Source of the DNA: Saccharina japonica | Lineage: Eukaryota > Sar > Phaeophyceae > Laminariales > Laminariaceae | Assembly (NCBI GenBank): GCA_008828725.1 | Contig: MEHQ01000067.1 | Span: 841,197 to 905,196 of the forward strand | DNA length: 64,000 nt | Direction of reading: 5' to 3' | Part shown: piece by piece, positions 60,540 through 64,000 of the stretch | How positions within the stretch are numbered: position 1 is the first letter of the stretch | Layout of the letters: each line of letters opens with the position of its first letter | The notes under the pieces: model-generated | Database searches by the model: none | Told to the model about the DNA's origin: nothing | What the model saw: the letters and a program-made list of their open reading frames with translations, nothing else | Made by a program: the position numbers and the translations under genes

Positions 60540-62240
60540 ACCTCATGCCCTTTCATCTAACCGGATGTCAAATCGTGGCTTCATGGCACGCCCAAGACAG
60601 CAGTTCAATGCTTAACCTCATCATGATGCCTAATTTACCTCATGATACGTCATGGTACTTCATGGCAGCCCCATGGCACCTCAGTAACCCCACTCTGTTA
60701 TTTGCGGCACTTTATCAGTGAAACCTCATGGCCCTACATGTCATTTTCTAAGCACTCCATGAAACATCATGAACCCTCACGATTCTTGATTATTCTACCT
60801 CATGAGACTACATTTATTTGATGGTTATATTATATGATGCACACTTAATGGCAGCCCCATGTGACCTCATGGAACCCCACTAGCTTTTGCGGCACTTCAA
60901 TAATGAAGCCTGGCCCTGCATAGTAGTTTCTAACCACCTACAAGGTAATAAACATAAACCATAAACGAACTTTTGCCTGATTACACTTCACGAGACCTCT
61001 TCTTGCTACTCATGGCAGCCCCATGCCACGTCATGTGACCCCACTGCCCGTGAACACCCTTCATTCAATGAAACCTCATGAAACCTCATGAAACATCATG
61101 AAAACAGTCTTATCCCGAGGATGCGTCATGAAACACACGATGTTTTACCTGATGTAACCTTCATTAAACCTCATAGCACCTCTTGGAACGACGCGTGCTA
61201 CGATGCTACGGTAGAGGTATACAATATATCATATTTTGGCTGAAACGTTTTCTGAATGACCTATTAAAGTATTGAAGGGTCCTTAACCTTAACCCAAACT
61301 ACACTACTACACTTCTAGTCGGAATGTTGTCATTCTTGGTGTTGGAGTATTTTTTCAAGTTTATTGGTGTTGGAGTTAACAGAAGCGCCGTGGGATTGAC
61401 TGTATGAAGAGTGACACTGTTGTTTCCATCCAAAACCAGTCATTGGGCGACTTACAGTACTAAAACTACTACAGAGGTCCTATACTATAATCAATATAAG
61501 CAAGATAATCAAGTGACCTCCCTCAAAAGGCGGTAACAGGGCGCACCTCTGCCGTAGCATGCGTCGAACAGCCTACTGCAGCCTACTGCAGCCTACTGCA
61601 GCCTACCGCTGTGAGTGAAGCACAGAGGCGTGCTGTGGTAGGGGTCCAACGTTTGAACCAGGCTACCTAACAGTAACGGAGCCCCTCAACTGGTGGGCTA
61701 TACACATACTTGTACACTGGTATACACAGTATATGGGTCCGAAGGGTATTGGAACCAAGATACACCAGAGGAGGCTAGTGAGATCAATAGGCTAGGCTAG
61801 TCTAGGCCAGGGCAGTGTGTACCGGGCTTTACTTACTGTAGCTTACTGTAGCTTATACCGTTTGTTTCCCAAACTGGGTTGTTGAGTGACTTACAAATAG
61901 TATAGAGCTCATTAAGTGGGGAGGATCAAAATCATTAGCTAGAAGCTGAGGGTAACGTAGTATGCATCCTTACGATTCTCCATGAAATATCACGGTACCT
62001 CATGGAACCTCATGGCACTTCTGGGACACGTGTTTGAACTCCACGCCATTTTATGAAGCGCCGTAGCATCTCCGTAAACCTTTCGGCAATAGAATGGGGA
62101 TGCCAGGACCCATTTTGGAAGTAAAGTGCACACGATGCCACTTTATCGTGGGGTCTCGTAATATATCTCGAACTCAACTGGAAACTCCCGGAACTTCACG
62201 GAGCCTCATAGCATATGCCTTTAAAGCCTAAGGCATGGCC
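60540..62240. repeat. Region saturated with CCTCATG / CCCCATG words
   Basis: AACCTCATG, CACCTCATG, GCCCCATG and CATGAAAC recur dozens of times at irregular spacing. There is no open frame of note. It contains a third family C element. Confidence 0.75.
61188..61566. mobile_element. MITE-like family C element, third copy
   Basis: ACGACGCGTGCTACGATGCT with GGTAGAGGT at the left is matched by inverted ACCTCTGCCGTAGCATGCGT at the right. Another end-like fragment lies at 61622-61645. Confidence 0.72.
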
Positions 62241-62679
62241 ATGACAGCTTATTGGAAGGGCCACGGCAGTCCCATGACAGTTCCGCTGCAGCCCTTTCAT
62301 CGAGGAGCTACTGTACTTTCATTCTGCGATGATTCTATGATATGTTTAAGTCGAAGCTCCTTCTCGACACCACTGTCGCCTGCGCCTATGATTAGCTGTT
62401 CTGACGCGTGTGGTACCTTTCACTTCGATGAGTCTTTTGCACTACTATCAATAGATATCCAGTTTAGTGTACACGTTTATGCACGTCGTTATTGATTGGG
62501 TGGAGTTTCTAGTTATCCTTACTCTAACCCCAACCTTTGGAATGGCCAGCCTCAGAAACATTAGGTCCGGTGTTGTGCTACCCCTACCTGAGCACGCCTC
62601 GTACATGTTTCCAGCCATAAATGCTCTAGGTGCAACACACTCCATCAACGCACGTCATCAATGCTTCGTGCTGCGTGCG

Positions 62680-62853
62680 TGATGACGATGATGCTGATGA
62701 CGATGGTGATGATGATGACGGTGATGGTGATGATGATGGTGATGATGATGATGAACATGATGGTGATGATGATGAGGATGACGACGATAAATATGATGAA
62801 CATGATGGTGATGATGATGGCGATGATGACGAGATGATGGCGATGATGCGTGC
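62680..62853. repeat. GAT-type microsatellite
   Basis: Imperfect GATGATGATGGTGATGA tract of about 170 bp. Frames encode only acidic D/E/G or H/S runs. Confidence 0.92.
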
Positions 62854-63586
62854 ATAGGCTAGGGGAGTTGTAGGATCGAGTTCAAGCCCAAAGAAGATAA
62901 CGATGAGCAACAACAGGTGGATCGGGCTGCTGACCATAGAAGAGCCTTCGAGCCGGCTCTAGACGTCAACAACAAGAAGAGGTGCTCCTGCTGTAGACAG
63001 GTAAGACACCACACAACTCAAAGCAACCAGATGCCTTGCCCGGCATAACGAGTTGGATGCAGCACCTGGTTCTTCGACAATTCATGCCCGCATCGTCTTG
63101 AGTTGTCAGCCGCCCAACATACGTATTTGAGCCTGGCCCATGTCCGGCTAAGTTAGCCCTTTCACTCTTTCCAAGTAGTTTGTCCCGAACACCGGGATTG
63201 TGGTTCCCTGTCGCGAACTTCTGTATCCACCCTGGACGAATGTGACTGATGTGTGACAAATGGATAGGCAGTTGCCGCCTTCCGTGTGGTCGTCCAGAGC
63301 ATGCCCTCTAAGCTCAGTGCACGTCGTGGTATTTCCAACACCGTAATTATGTTTTATTGGAAGTGTAGGTAGGAGGCCTCATATAATCCAATACAAGGAG
63401 AGTTAGGCTACGGTACGGGTGGAGCGTTTGCACCCCCATATTCCACATTTCTCACGGACCGAGCCCCTAATCTTTGGTATCGTTAGTAAGAAGAAGCTAC
63501 CCAATACCGGGTGATCCAATCCCTAACTGTCAAGATAATTCGATAGATGCGTCTAAGCCGCGTGGTGGTGTATCGAGCTTACGGTA

Positions 63587-63826
63587 GGTGTCAAGTTGTC
63601 TGGAAGTGGTTTGGTTGCTTACTTTTCAAGTGAGGGCACAGCCTCAGAACAACCAGCTGGTACATGCTACATGGACGTATGCCACCCTTATTATCTAAAC
63701 ACGCGTCAAGTCACTACATGGAATGATCAATTCCCGGCTGAAGCAAGGCTGAATAACACCCCGAATTGTTGGTTATATGGTCGCTCGGAATATGATTATA
63801 CTGCACCTCAGTACGTACGTATATTA
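63587..63826 (+). CDS. Possible exon of unknown protein
   Basis: An open stretch reads SGSGLVAYFSSEGTASEQPA, then GTCYMDVCHPYYLNTRQV and NDQFPAEARLNNTPNCWLYG. It has a balanced composition, three cysteines and many aromatics, unlike the shadow frames nearby. A possible acceptor (GGTAG) lies at 63581-63585. I recognise no family and no flanking exon, so this is only a candidate. Confidence 0.25.
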
Positions 63827-64000
63827 TAAATATCAACATTTTTAGTATCTCCGCTGGTGTGTGTATGCTCAATGCGATCACCCGTACTCCTTAGGTGTCG
63901 GGTGTCTTTCGAAAACTTGTCTGCTGCCTTGACTCTTGAACAATTTGACGGTAGGGCGGTGTGAATACCGGGGATATATGACCTACGATGCATCCGAAGA

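Overview
This window is nuclear DNA of an intron-rich eukaryote, most likely a brown alga (Phaeophyceae) or a close stramenopile relative. The main evidence is a minus-strand LRR-ROCO GTPase gene in which every leucine-rich repeat sits in its own 72-nt exon bounded by phase-1 introns. That architecture was described for candidate immune receptors of Ectocarpus. Introns of 1 to 4 kb, many small inverted-repeat elements and long microsatellites suggest a genome more repeat-rich than the compact Ectocarpus one. There is no rRNA or tRNA gene, no CRISPR array, no bacterial operon and no viral gene block.

Layout. 0-10.6 kb: no gene recognised. It holds a tandem duplication (150-597), foldback and MITE-like elements (1342-1440, 1512-1579, 2803-3399, 4090-4270), and copies of dispersed repeat families. 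10.6-20.0 kb: six in-phase exons, plus strand, of a multi-pass membrane protein of the TauE/SafE permease family. The 5' exon or exons were not found. 20.0-27.5 kb: intergenic, with degenerate tandem units at 21.0-21.9 and 22.3-23.0 kb and more repeat copies. 27.5-50.3 kb: the LRR-ROCO locus, minus strand, 15 exons from a short initiator exon (50310-50340) to the stop at 27489. All exon junctions agree in phase except one exon that carries a 1-nt frameshift. 50.3-64 kb: no recognised gene; a 1.5-kb inverted-repeat element (53381-54881), a ~2.7-kb CTA-type satellite (57.0-59.7 kb), a CCTCATG-rich tract (60.5-62.2 kb) and a possible exon near the right edge.

The LRR-ROCO locus is the most interesting system. 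It has an N-terminal cap, five modular LRR exons, a Roc GTPase (GQEGAGKT, DCAGQ, TKCD), a COR domain and a C-terminal region, and would encode about 1,177 residues. Three lesions mark it as a probable recent pseudogene or non-expressed allele, unless some are sequence errors: an in-frame TAG in the cap exon, a GT-to-GG change at one LRR donor, and a 1-nt deletion between the P-loop and DxxG motifs. Because LRR exons are symmetric, loss of one donor could delete exactly one repeat without a frameshift, which is the mechanics of exon shuffling.

A second layer is a set of short palindromic words (ACTATTAATAGT, TACC[A/T]GGTA, CAGCAGTA) repeated far beyond chance, mostly in the first 15 kb. Comparing copies of dispersed repeats shows that these words are present in some copies and absent in others, as if they behave like very short insertions or insertion scars. 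I cannot name a known element that does this.
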